Positions 26,198 to 34,569 of a stretch of 64,000 bases of DNA are shown here, piece after piece. Source of the DNA: Verrucomicrobiota bacterium (GTDB lineage Bacteria > Verrucomicrobiota > Verrucomicrobiia > Limisphaerales > J093); contig VHCO01000007.1 of NCBI GenBank assembly GCA_016871715.1, positions 1 through 64,000 on the forward strand, in the 5' to 3' direction. Each line of letters begins with the position of its first letter. The first letter of the stretch is position 1. The notes under the pieces were generated by a model. That model searched no databases. It was not told the origin of the DNA and worked only from the letters and a program-made list of their open reading frames with translations. The position numbers and the translations under genes are program-made.

Positions 26198-27615
26198 TTC
26201 GTTCTCTTGCTGACGAGGTCCACGAAGAAGGAATCGCGGCCCACCTGGCCGCCTTTGAACACCACGTCGCAGCCATGCGCAACCCGACCCGGGGCATGAA
26301 CGCGGCAGAGCGGCCCGCCTGGGGCGACGGGCGCCAAGAACTCCAGCGCCTCGATGCCCAGCGCCCGAGCGACCGCCGTGGAGGTGTCGCCGCCACAAAC
26401 AATGGCGCGCCGGGCGCTGGTCGTGCGCAAAGCTTCTTCCAGGATGAAGGCCAATCCCTGGCCAAGAGATTCCCCCGCCGCGGCGAGTCGTTCTGCCGGC
26501 GTCCGACCGGGACAACGCTTGGCCGCGCCTTCAAAGGCCGCCCGGCGCGCGTCGCCCGGACCGCGCGCGGTGTGGAAGATGACATTCCGGCCTGCGTGCA
26601 AAGCCGAGTTTGCGTTCGACAATGCGTCAGCCGCCGCTTGCTGCGTGCGCTTCGGGTTGGCCAGCAAGCCACTGTCACACGCGACCTCGATAAAACCCTG
26701 TTTCACCGCCGCGCCGATCTGCCGGTCGGTGACGGGCGAGCAACTGCCGGAAATGGCGATGATCTGTTGGGCCGTGGTGGCTGGACGCTGGCGGGCTCGA
26801 GTCGGTCGCCGGATCTGGCCACTCTCCCGCCAGTGGGCGACCAGCGCATACTCGATACCGCTGCTGCCCACGCAGAAAAGTCGGCCGCCGGGCGGACCTT
26901 GACTTGAGATGAGACGACCGATGACGGGTAAGTCGGCTTCCAACAACGTGTCGAACAGCAAGACCGGCGGAGGCTTGGCCCGGGCGAGAGCCGCCAAGCG
27001 GTCCACGATTTCGTCGCTCTGCTGCCTGGAGTGTCCAGCCTCCAGTTTCAGCACATCCACCAACGCGGCGGGCAAGTTCGTTTGTTTGGCCAAATGCAGC
27101 CGCACGTCCGCTTCATCCATCGGCGTAACCGGGTGGCGGCTCATCGTGGGGTGACGATCCAGTCGGGTCGGCTCGGCGTCGAGCCCGGAGCGCGCAAAGA
27201 GGTTGTCAAAAACCACGTAGCGCCCCAGCACGGGGACGCCGAGGACCACGGGGGTCATGCGGCTGCCGAACACCCGCCGTCCCAGCTCGATGGCCAGGCC
27301 AATCGAGCCGACCGTAGGGGAGGAGTCAAACGTGGAACAGGTTTTGTAGTGGATGAAGGCGGCGCCGCTGGCTTTGAGCGCCTTGAAGGCTGGTGGTAAC
27401 TCGCGCTCCATTTGATCGGGCGACATGGCGCGCGAGCCGCCGGCGATGCCGAACGCGCGCAGACCGCGATGACTCGCCAGTTGCTGCTGGGTCGGTGGCT
27501 TCAGGAACAACACCGTCTTCAGGCCAGCCCGTGACAGCGATTCCATCACGTCTGTCGAGCCGGTGAAGTCGTCGCCGTAGTAGGCCAGTAACAAAGTGTT
27601 CGATGGTGAGGGCAT
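26194..27615 (-). CDS. oiaK: Four-carbon acid sugar kinase (DUF1537), probable 3-oxo-isoapionate kinase (OiaK-like)
   Basis: The 473-residue kinase of the DUF1537 family has an N-terminal LLLAYYGDDFTGSTDVMES, a substrate-loop FIHYKTCSTFDSSPTVGS, and a C-terminal nucleotide-binding domain ending AIVCGGDTSTAVARALGIE. The family includes OiaK, which phosphorylates 3-oxo-isoapionate before the RuBisCO-like enzyme acts; the next gene upstream is exactly such a RuBisCO-like protein. Start at 27615 is preferred because aggag sits 4 bases before it; an ATG at 27657 overlapping the upstream stop (ATGA) would add 14 residues. Its stop overlaps the beta-helix gene start. Confidence 0.82.
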   Translation of the reverse strand: MPSPSNTLLLAYYGDDFTGSTDVMESLSRAGLKTVLFLKPPTQQQLASHRGLRAFGIAGGSRAMSPDQMERELPPAFKALKASGAAFIHYKTCSTFDSSPTVGSIGLAIELGRRVFGSRMTPVVLGVPVLGRYVVFDNLFARSGLDAEPTRLDRHPTMSRHPVTPMDEADVRLHLAKQTNLPAALVDVLKLEAGHSRQQSDEIVDRLAALARAKPPPVLLFDTLLEADLPVIGRLISSQGPPGGRLFCVGSSGIEYALVAHWRESGQIRRPTRARQRPATTAQQIIAISGSCSPVTDRQIGAAVKQGFIEVACDSGLLANPKRTQQAAADALSNANSALHAGRNVIFHTARGPGDARRAAFEGAAKRCPGRTPAERLAAAGESLGQGLAFILEEALRTTSARRAIVCGGDTSTAVARALGIEALEFLAPVAPGGPLCRVHAPGRVAHGCDVVFKGGQVGRDSFFVDLVSKRTK

Positions 27616-27653
27616 GCTTCTCCTAGCACAGGGGTCTGGAGGACCCAGAGAAT

Positions 27654-28922
27654 TCATTTGCGGTGAGAGAATTTCTCGATGGTCGCTCGGAGTTCAGGGT
27701 GTGCCGTTGCGTGCTCGTGGAGCTCAATTCCGTTGACGGCCGCCTCCCAGGCCTGCCGGAGCGCCCGCACGCCGGCCGCCGGCCCCATGGGATGCGCCAG
27801 GATGCCGCCGCCAGCCAGATACATCACGTCGAGAGTTCCGGTCCGGCGGTAAGTCTCAGGTGCCTGGCCGCCCCACTGACCGGAACTGACCACCGGCATG
27901 GCGGTGTCGTCGGGTCGGAACATCGGTGTGAGACAGGCCTTGATGCTGCGCACGACCGAGTCGTCCGGCTCCCAAAACTTGTTGTCCAGTCCGTTCACAT
28001 GGAGCTGATCCGCGCCGGCCAAGCGCCACAGTTTCTGCCACGCCGGATACTCGACACCGAGCAGAGGATGCCGCGTCTAAAGCCCCCAGCCGCTGCGATG
28101 ACCGTGGATCGGCAGTTGGCAGTGTTTGCGGAATTCTGCCAACGTTGCCAGGCCGACACTATGAATGCTGACCATCACGCACGTCCCGCCCGCACCTACA
28201 ACGTGGTCGTGATGCCGCCGCATCGCCTCCAGGTCGTCGGTGACGTTGAACGCGTACATCACCTTCTTGCCGGTCCGGTCTGCGAGTTCGTCGATAACGC
28301 GCATGACGGCAGTCACCCGTTCGTCAAAGGGCGAGTGGGGCGAATCCGCCTGAAGCTCGTCGTCCTTGATGAAATCGATGCCGGCTTCGCCCAGTGTGCG
28401 GACGAGGTCGGCAGTCTGGGCCGGCGTCAGGCCGACGCTCGGTTTGACAATGGTCCCGACGACCGGTCTGCCCTGGACACCGGCGAGCTTGCGCGTGCCG
28501 GCAATGCCGAACTGCGGGCCCGGGTAGCGCTGCGCGAAGGCGGACGGCAACTGCACATCCAACAGCTTCAAGCCGGAAAGCTCGGCCAGTTCGTAGAGGT
28601 TGCCGCAAATCGTGGCCAGCAACGTGGGCAGGTTGGGCCCAAGGTTGTCGTACGGGAACTCGACCGTGACTTGCGCCCGCTGATACTTGATCGGACCGGC
28701 CTGACCTCGCGGCGGACGTGAGCCGGGCAGACTCGGTGTGTCCACAGATTCCAAGCGGGTTATGCTCGTGACCCTGGCGCGGGAGCGGGCCTTGAGTTCC
28801 TCCGTTTCACCGGGCACGGCGACAATAGTGCCGCTGGACTGCTCCCCGGCGATCATCTCGGCGGCGAACTCCACCGGATGCGGCGTCTCGAGGAGATACG
28901 TGGCAACGATAGGGTTCTTCAT
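27654..28922 (-). pseudogene. RuBisCO-like protein (form IV), probable OiaX/OiaT, with one in-frame TAG
   Basis: The frame covers 422 codons, full family length, interrupted only by TAG at 28077-28079 (codon 282). Before it are GTIVKPSVGLTPAQ (Lys175 kept, Lys177 replaced by Ser), the carbamylation motif GIDFIKDDE and IHGHRSGWG; after it are TRHPLLGVEYPAWQKLWRLA, HVNGLDNKFWE (His327/Lys334 equivalents, seven apart), VVSSGQWGG and YLAGGGILAHP. In apiose catabolism RLPs act on 3-oxo-isoapionate-4-phosphate, as decarboxylase (OiaX) or transcarboxylase/hydrolase (OiaT); which of the two cannot be decided here. Start overlaps the dehydrogenase stop by 4 bp. It is not a carbon-fixing RuBisCO. The stop may be a true mutation, a sequencing error or, less likely, readthrough. 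Confidence 0.85.
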
Positions 28923-29944
28923 GCGGGCAATCGGACGGTTTCGCCGGACGCGGCGCTGGCATAGGCCGCGGAAACGAGTCGCACCGTCTTCAAGTTGTCT
29001 TCACCGGTGGTTTCGGCTCGGCCTTGCCCCGACAAGTGCCGCAGCAAGTCTCGCTGGCAATCCACGATGCTCGCGTGCACCACCGCGTATCTTGGGTCAG
29101 CCCAAGAATAGAATGGCGGCGGACACTGGCGCGAGGCGGTGCCGGCGCGCGTCGTCACCCGAATCCAGTAATCCGGCCCGAGTTCCGCGGAGCCCTCCGA
29201 ACCTTCCACCCACGCGTAGGTTTCTGGAAAACGATCATGTTCCATCCGGCTGGCGTAGCTGAGATGGCAGGTCACGGTGGCGCCGCTGCGCATCTGCAAC
29301 AGAACCGTGGCGACATCCTCGCCCCGGATGTCTTCATGCACGCGGCAGGTCCGGCAGTTGAGCGCTGCAGCTTCGCCGAACAAGAACCGCGCGACATCGA
29401 GGATATGGCTGCCCATGTCCGCGACGATGAACTGCTCGACGGTTTTGAGAAACGGCTGGTTGTCGAAGACCGGAAAGCTGTTGCAGTAATCGAGCCGGGC
29501 GCGAAACACGCGGCCGATGTCGCCCGCGGCAAGGACCCGCTGCAACTGGCGCACCGGCGTCTGCCAGCGCCAGTTCTCATTCACGAGAAACGGGACGCCC
29601 GCCTGCCGACAGGATTCCACCATGGCCTCCGCGTCGACCAGATTGGGGGCCATGGGTTTCTGGCAGACCACCGGGAGGCGATGCGCCGCCGCAAGCTCCG
29701 CGTACTGCCGATGCGTGGTTACGTCGGTAATGACGTCCACAAAGTCGGGCTTTTCCCGGGCCAAGAGCTCCTCTGGGGTGTCGTAAACGGCGGGCACGCC
29801 GAAGGCGTCCGCCAATGCCTGTGCCCTGGCGCGGGTGCGATTCCAAACCGCGACGCAGCGCACGCCCGACAGTTCGCGCCAACCGGCCAGTTGGTAGCGC
29901 GCCCAAAACCCTGTGCCCAGAATGGCAAACCTCAGTTCGTTCAT
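28919..29944 (-). CDS. apsD: Gfo/Idh/MocA oxidoreductase, probable D-apiose dehydrogenase (ApsD-like)
   Basis: The 341-residue protein starts MNELRFAILGTGFWARYQLA, a dinucleotide-binding fold; then EKPDFVDVITDVTTHRQYAE, the catalytic Lys region PVVCQKPMAPNLVDAEAMVE, NWRWQTPVRQLQRVL and the C-terminal substrate domain FIVADMGSHILDVARFLFGE. ApsD oxidises D-apiose to apionolactone with NAD, the first intracellular step of the pathway. The motif FWARYQLAGW at the N-terminus fits the ApsD group as I know it. Start at 29944 (fourth codon after an earlier in-frame ATG at 29956). It is the first gene of the operon; 30-85 bp upstream a promoter is expected but none was recognised. Confidence 0.83.
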   Translation of the reverse strand: MNELRFAILGTGFWARYQLAGWRELSGVRCVAVWNRTRARAQALADAFGVPAVYDTPEELLAREKPDFVDVITDVTTHRQYAELAAAHRLPVVCQKPMAPNLVDAEAMVESCRQAGVPFLVNENWRWQTPVRQLQRVLAAGDIGRVFRARLDYCNSFPVFDNQPFLKTVEQFIVADMGSHILDVARFLFGEAAALNCRTCRVHEDIRGEDVATVLLQMRSGATVTCHLSYASRMEHDRFPETYAWVEGSEGSAELGPDYWIRVTTRAGTASRQCPPPFYSWADPRYAVVHASIVDCQRDLLRHLSGQGRAETTGEDNLKTVRLVSAAYASAASGETVRLPA

Positions 29945-30085
29945 AAGACCTGCCAACAGCCTAGCTGCCCGCCAACGCGGGACGCTAGGAGAGTCCCGTC
30001 TCTTGAGTGGAGTATTCTCTTCCCGACGCGCAGTGTCACCAGCGAAGCAGACCGCCCGCAGTCCGTGCAGTTCGGCTGGCAGATC

Positions 30086-30862
30086 CTACGGTGCCAACGC
30101 CGCGACCCGGTTGGTGAGCCAGGCGTGGTCTTTGCGACCGGCGTTGGGCAGGAAGCTGATGTCGTTGGCCACCACGGCCCCGCCATCGATTCTCACGCGC
30201 GTCACGTCGCTATCCACCCATCGATGGATTTCCGAGTGGCCGTCGGCGAAGGCGAATCCTGTGGCGTTGCCATGCCGGCCGGACGGCGCATCCAGCCAGC
30301 GGTTGTCATAAGCCTTCAAGTTTCGAAACGGATAGAAGTGCGAGTCGTTGATGCTGTTTTCGTGCTCGTCAATCAGGACGTAGACCGCCGTCGGTCCCGG
30401 TGTCGCAATGTCCCCGAGTTTGGCCATGTGTCTGAACGGGGGGACATTCGGCTGGTGCCAGCCGCTCTTGCCCATGGCGCCGTTCACGGCGTAACTGCGG
30501 TTGCGCAAGACGATTTGCCCGCGATAACGCAAGCCGGCCAGATCGCTCGGGCAGTGGAACACCTTGGGCGAGCTCAGATAGCAGTAGGTGGGGCTGTTCT
30601 TGACGAGGTCCGCATCAATGGCCGCGGGGGCCGAGACTACATTGCCCTCGCACCAGGAAGGGACACTGTCGTAGCCAAATCCCGGCAGGCAGAGGTCGTT
30701 ATTGTCGTGCGCATACATCAGGTAAGCCGTGCCCAGTTGTTTGCCGTTGTTCATGCAGGAGATGCCCTGCACCTTGAGTTTCGCCTTGCCCAGGGCCGGT
30801 AGGAGCATGGCCGCGAGAATGGCGATGATGGCGATGACCACCAGCAATTCGATCAGGGTGAA
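30086..30862 (-). pseudogene. Prepilin-type (pseudopilin-like) protein lacking its leader
   Basis: From 30862 the frame reads [20 protein letters not shown], the type IV pilin N-terminal helix, followed by a verrucomicrobial pseudopilin body: [66 protein letters not shown] and [18 protein letters not shown]. The normal Met, charged leader and the Gly before Phe are absent; upstream codons in this frame are antisense-like sequence of the LamG gene (RRHLFTLIE, so Leu instead of Gly at -1). The frame starts inside the LamG gene at the shared junction 30853-30862, so the leader was lost by a deletion. Probably not processed or exported. Confidence 0.8.
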
Positions 30863-31479
30863 AAGGTGACGGCGAAGTAGACCCAGTTGTCCGGGCCGGC
30901 GTTGGGATCGGCGCTGATCTTGCCGACCGAACTGACGGGACCGCCGCCGTCGGCGCCATCGGGCCACTGATTGACGCCCAACCGCAGCGAACCGTCAGCC
31001 AGGTGGACCAGGTCAAAGCCGCGGCCATTGGGATTGTCGAGCGCGAAGACGAGGCGGTTGCCGCCCCAGCCGGCGGTGAGGTCGCGGCAATTCAGCCAGC
31101 CGCAAACGGTGGAGCCGTTCAAGGCCCCGAGCGCGCCGGGGACGTCCACCGCCCGGCCACCGTCTCCGGCGGCAATGTCGCCGAAGTCCAGCGCACTGTT
31201 ATTGCCGGCAGGCGTGTAAGGACCTGCCGGCACGTTGGCGACGAAGATGGGAAAGCCGTTTTGCTGGGCCACCGTGCCCACACCACCGAGCGAGCCGGCG
31301 TTGAGGGTGGTGAATCCGCCGCCTTCACTGAAGGACAGATCGCAAAGGGGCGCGGCCCCGGCAGGCAGGCTGAGCGCGACCAAGAAGGTCAGGCACGCTC
31401 CCGGGAGGAATCTCGGGAACCTGTGCCTGCAAGAGGGCTGCGACCGGTCGAGTTGAGTCTCCAAGGTGGGCTGTTTCAT
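30853..31479 (-). pseudogene. Secreted LamG/concanavalin A-like protein, C-terminally truncated
   Basis: The start MKQPTLETQLDRSQPSCRHR leads a signal peptide (ACLTFLVALSLPAGAA), then a LamG domain: [68 protein letters not shown]. The domain breaks off at NWVYFAVTF where the next conserved residues would be YDAT.., and the sequence continues as the pseudopilin helix in another frame. It ends SP then stop after the junction. A displaced piece resembling the missing continuation lies at 32530-32615. Confidence 0.82.
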
Positions 31480-31973
31480 ACGAGTGCCTACATAGGTTCT
31501 TGTTAGGTTCAGGTTAGTGGGTTTCTGCAGTTCTCCGTCACTGGGGATGTCGGCGGAAAACACGGTGGTGCGGGGGCGCGGGTATCCAGGCCGGACTTGC
31601 CGGCTGGGCGGGAGGCGTCCGTGGGCCTGATCGGGCGGGGGCTTCCTCCAGCTTGAGGTCGTCATCCCGAGAGAGCATCAGCCAGCTTTCGTCAACGGTT
31701 TGAAGGCGTAGGCGCGGCGGCGCGCAGCAGGTGCTTGCATGAGGTCTTCCTACTGAAATCCCCGCTAAGCGTCTTGAACAAACCCGCCGAAGTCTGGAAT
31801 GGAAACGACAGCCCACGCCGGCCCATGGGGGTTGGGCGGCGACCCGCGCAGTGCCCCTCCGACCTTTCGCGTTGGCAACGCGGGAGGCTCAGGGCGGCCA
31901 ACGTCAGAACCAGGGTATGCGGCAGGGTCGCCTGCGGAGGTGAGGCGCGAGTCTCCGAACCACGGGTTGACCG
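31480..31973. other. Intergenic stretch without a recognisable gene
   Basis: About 490 bp between the LamG remnant and the AraC-type gene. Short open frames exist on both strands but none shows family motifs, ribosome binding sites or coding-like composition. No palindrome or repeat family member was recognised here. Confidence 0.5.
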
Positions 31974-32468
31974 CTAGGGAGCCAGTTGCGCCCGGTACTG
32001 GCCGGACGAGCGCCCGAAGGTCCGGTGGAAGTGGCGGCAGAAATGGCTTTGATCGCTGAACCCGAGCCGGAGTGAGATCTCGGCGATCGAATCGCCAGTC
32101 TCCTCCAGCAGTTCCACCGCATGAGTCATGCGAACATGATGGAGATAGCTGCCCAAGGTCATCCCGGATGCCGCTTTAAAAACCCGTCCCAATACCGCTT
32201 TGCTCATGCCACATAGGGCGGCGGCCCTTCCCAGCGATACCCGGGTGGCATACTGCTCGCGCACATGGTCGAAAACCGGCTTGAGCCGGCCTGCCTGGCG
32301 CTGGCGCCGCAGGAGTTCGACGCGTTCGAGCGCGGAATCTCGCAATTCCTGGATCAGCACATTCAAGAGCACGTCCAGCAGATGGGCGATGCGGTGGGAC
32401 CGGAAGTTCAACCGTCCGGCAATGGCCAACAGCCGCTCCCATGCAGCGCTAGACCGTGATTCAGGCAC
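31974..32468 (-). CDS. AraC-family regulator, short (HTH half only)
   Basis: The 164-residue protein ends with a complete double-HTH AraC domain: RVSLGRAAALCGMSKAVLGR (first HTH), GDSIAEISLRLGFSDQSHFC (second HTH) and RHFHRTFGRSSGQYRAQ. Before it only a helical linker remains (RIAHLLDVLLNVLIQELRDS); the usual N-terminal cupin effector domain of about 130 residues is absent. Either a naturally short member or, given the surrounding decay, a 5'-truncated gene. It is the only regulator near the apiose operon (2 kb upstream, same strand), so it is a candidate remnant of its sensor. Confidence 0.75.
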   Translation of the reverse strand: MPESRSSAAWERLLAIAGRLNFRSHRIAHLLDVLLNVLIQELRDSALERVELLRRQRQAGRLKPVFDHVREQYATRVSLGRAAALCGMSKAVLGRVFKAASGMTLGSYLHHVRMTHAVELLEETGDSIAEISLRLGFSDQSHFCRHFHRTFGRSSGQYRAQLAP

Positions 32469-32529
32469 GATCTCAGCGTAATCTGCCTACCACGTTCGTC
32501 AAGTGGCCCGCCCGTGCCCCTCAGCACGG

Positions 32530-32615
32530 CCTCCGCGGGCGCGGGTGCGGACGCCGAACGCCGCCGAGCCGAAGGAGGACGTCACCTGGGCGGGCGCGCA
32601 GGTGGCATCGTAAGT
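32530..32615 (-). pseudogene. Small displaced LamG fragment
   Basis: The minus strand reads TYDATCAPAQVTSSFGSAAFG, about 28 codons, which matches the LamG segment [20 protein letters not shown] in the glycoside hydrolase at 21011-23857. It starts and ends without context. It is the part missing from the truncated LamG gene at 30853, although it lies upstream of it. Confidence 0.55.
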
Positions 32616-32621
32616 TCAGGC

Positions 32622-34100
32622 TCAGGAGGCCGCAGGGGTTAGGGCAACCGCTCCGGGTTCCACAGGCGCGGGAGGGACCTGCCCCTGGTCCAAAAGGGCC
32701 CGCACGACGTCCGCGGCCGTGTAGGAGGTGGCGCCGGGTTGGAGGAAGCCCGCGATCCGGCTCGCATCGTCGCCCGCGGTCAACAACGCCAGTTCGCGGT
32801 CGTGGCCGCCGCGCACTTGGGCCAGGCCGACGGTGGCCGGCAGGCCATTGCAGATGCACTTGCGTCCCACCGTGTCCGCCTCGGCCCCACCTTTGGCGAC
32901 GTAGTTCGCGACCGGTTCGGCGGGGCAACGGTAGCCCACCGTGCCGTCGGCTTTGCGATAGAGGTGTCGGAGGTAACCGAGGTCACAAATCCGAGTCCGA
33001 GCCTGGTAGGCGTCGGCCTGGGACAAGGTGCCTTCCATCGGGAGCACTTTGAAGGGGAAGCCCGTCGGCGAAGCGAGCGGATCGGTAAAGACTCGAGCCG
33101 CACCCGCCCGGCTCAGCTCGATCGCTTGGCGTTTGAGGTCGGGATCGATTCCCGATTCCTCGCAGAATGCAAATGCAGTTCCCACTTGCACGCCTGCGGC
33201 GCCCAACCGCAGCGCGTCGTGCAACCGGCCGGGCCGTCCGTACGACCCGGCCAGCCAGAAGGGCAGGCCCAGGGCACGGATCTTCTCGAGGTCGGGCACG
33301 TCGCGCGGGCCGTACACCGGTTCACCGCGGGCGTTGAGCTGTAGCGGGCCGCGCGGCGGGGCATTGTGCCCGCCCGCAGTCTCGCCTTCGACGACGAAGC
33401 CGTCCACCCGCCCACTGGATTTCTTGGCGAGGGTGATGGCCAAGGTGGCGGAGGCGACGATGCCCAGGAACCGCGGCCGTCGCAGCGTCGGCGCCTGGCC
33501 GCCCGCGAACGCCCGTGGGTCGAAGGACGTCAGATGAGTTTCATCGGCTGCTGCGCCCTCGACCTCGAGCTTGAGGTCGGCGGGTTCGCCCTGGGCGAGT
33601 CGGTCCAGGACGCCGGGAATGGCTCTGGGGATGCCAGCCCCCATCAGCACATAGTCGACGCCGGCCAACATCGCTCCGAAGAGCGACGGCAAGGTGGGCA
33701 GTTGGATCTTCTCGAGCAAGTTGAGGCCCACCAGGCCGTCATGGCCGGCCTTGGCCAGAAAGACCTCGGCGAAGTTGGCCACCACGGTCAACTCGACCAA
33801 CCCGGCATCGGCTTGGAGCGCCGGCATGGGGAGGGCCTTGAAGGCCGACGTGGCCGCCTTCCCGCCGGCCATGAAGTGCGCCGCCAACACGCGGGCGGCC
33901 ATCTCCGGGTACGGGAAGTGGTCCAAAGCGCGCCGGAGGTGGCCGCCGGGATCGCCCAGTTGGAGCCGCCGCGCCAGGGTGACCGCCAGGGCCGTGCCGG
34001 AGACGACGCCTAGGTGCCCCAATTGAGCCACGGCCCGCGCCAAGGCCCAGCCGGACACCGCAACGCCCATCCCGCCCTGAATAATCGTCGGCTGTAACAT
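32622..34100 (-). CDS. Nitronate monooxygenase-like FMN protein
   Basis: The 492-residue protein is a 2-nitropropane dioxygenase/NMO-family TIM barrel: start IIQGGMGVAVSGWALARAVA, the glycine-rich ASATLAITLAKKSSGRVDGF, GETAGGHNAPPRG, FWLAGSYGRPGRLHDALRLG and VQVGTAFAFCEESGI, all around the FMN site. A Cys-rich end (LGYLRHLYRKADGTVGYRCP) fits the long subgroup. Its physiological substrate is unknown; such proteins can oxidise nitronates or act as enoyl reductase-like enzymes. The gene is intact and not obviously linked to its neighbours. The start ATG at 34100 gives the canonical N-terminus. Confidence 0.86.
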   Translation of the reverse strand: MLQPTIIQGGMGVAVSGWALARAVAQLGHLGVVSGTALAVTLARRLQLGDPGGHLRRALDHFPYPEMAARVLAAHFMAGGKAATSAFKALPMPALQADAGLVELTVVANFAEVFLAKAGHDGLVGLNLLEKIQLPTLPSLFGAMLAGVDYVLMGAGIPRAIPGVLDRLAQGEPADLKLEVEGAAADETHLTSFDPRAFAGGQAPTLRRPRFLGIVASATLAITLAKKSSGRVDGFVVEGETAGGHNAPPRGPLQLNARGEPVYGPRDVPDLEKIRALGLPFWLAGSYGRPGRLHDALRLGAAGVQVGTAFAFCEESGIDPDLKRQAIELSRAGAARVFTDPLASPTGFPFKVLPMEGTLSQADAYQARTRICDLGYLRHLYRKADGTVGYRCPAEPVANYVAKGGAEADTVGRKCICNGLPATVGLAQVRGGHDRELALLTAGDDASRIAGFLQPGATSYTAADVVRALLDQGQVPPAPVEPGAVALTPAAS

Positions 34101-34271
34101 GGTCCGTGAACAGTTCGCGCTCCCCGGCTAGGGGGAGAACTCGCGGCAGGAAAGTCAGGGCGCTCCTGCCGAGCCCACACGTGGCGCTCGGCGGAAGTCC
34201 GTCGGAAACCGACGCGATGGCGCCACAGTAGCGGATCGGCTCCCAGACGCAAAGGGATTTGCAGGTTTTGA

Positions 34272-34416
34272 TGGACGGCCCGAATCCTTAGCGAGGCGGA
34301 GAGCGGACGATCACGCCCGCCAAGCGGATCTGACGATCATCACCCCACAGGGAGCCTGCCGGGTTTCACCCGCGATGCCAGCCCTCAAGCACCTTGCTAA
34401 GGATTCGGGTGGACGG
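34272..34416. mobile_element. Candidate MITE of 131 bp with 14-bp inverted ends and a 7-bp duplication
   Basis: The left end is CCCGAATCCTTAGC (34279-34292) and the right end GCTAAGGATTCGGG (34396-34409), a perfect 14-bp inverted pair. Immediately outside both ends is TGGACGG (34272-34278 and 34410-34416), the picture left by transposition with target duplication. The 103-bp interior has no open frame of note. No second copy was seen in this window and the parent transposase is not present. The remaining 34101-34271 and 34417-34502 show nothing recognisable. Confidence 0.72.
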
Positions 34417-34502
34417 TGGGCGCGCCGCCTGGTTGGTCCTCGAGCGGCGGGTCCCCGGGGCACCCGCAGCGTGGCTCATGGGCAGCGTTGACATGAACCT
34501 GT

Positions 34503-34560
34503 AGCGCCGGTTTTCCAACCGGCATCGGGCCGACTGGAAAGTCGGCGGTACGGCCGGTTC
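34503..34560. repeat. Paired dispersed palindromes next to broken permease
   Basis: GCCGGTTTTCCAACCGGC lies at 34506-34523 (7-bp arms, 4-base loop) and GCCGACTGGAAAGTCGGC at 34529-34546, followed by the cggtacggc tail shared with the elements near 7453 and 12212. It could act as a transcription terminator-like hairpin past the permease end, but it fits better in the dispersed family. Confidence 0.6.
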
Positions 34561-34569
34561 AGGGGGAGT

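Noticed and set aside
27654-28922. Carbon-fixing RuBisCO
   Set aside because: Lys177 is replaced, the flanking genes are a sugar acid kinase and dehydrogenase, and the sequence is form IV-like; no phosphoribulokinase or other Calvin gene nearby.
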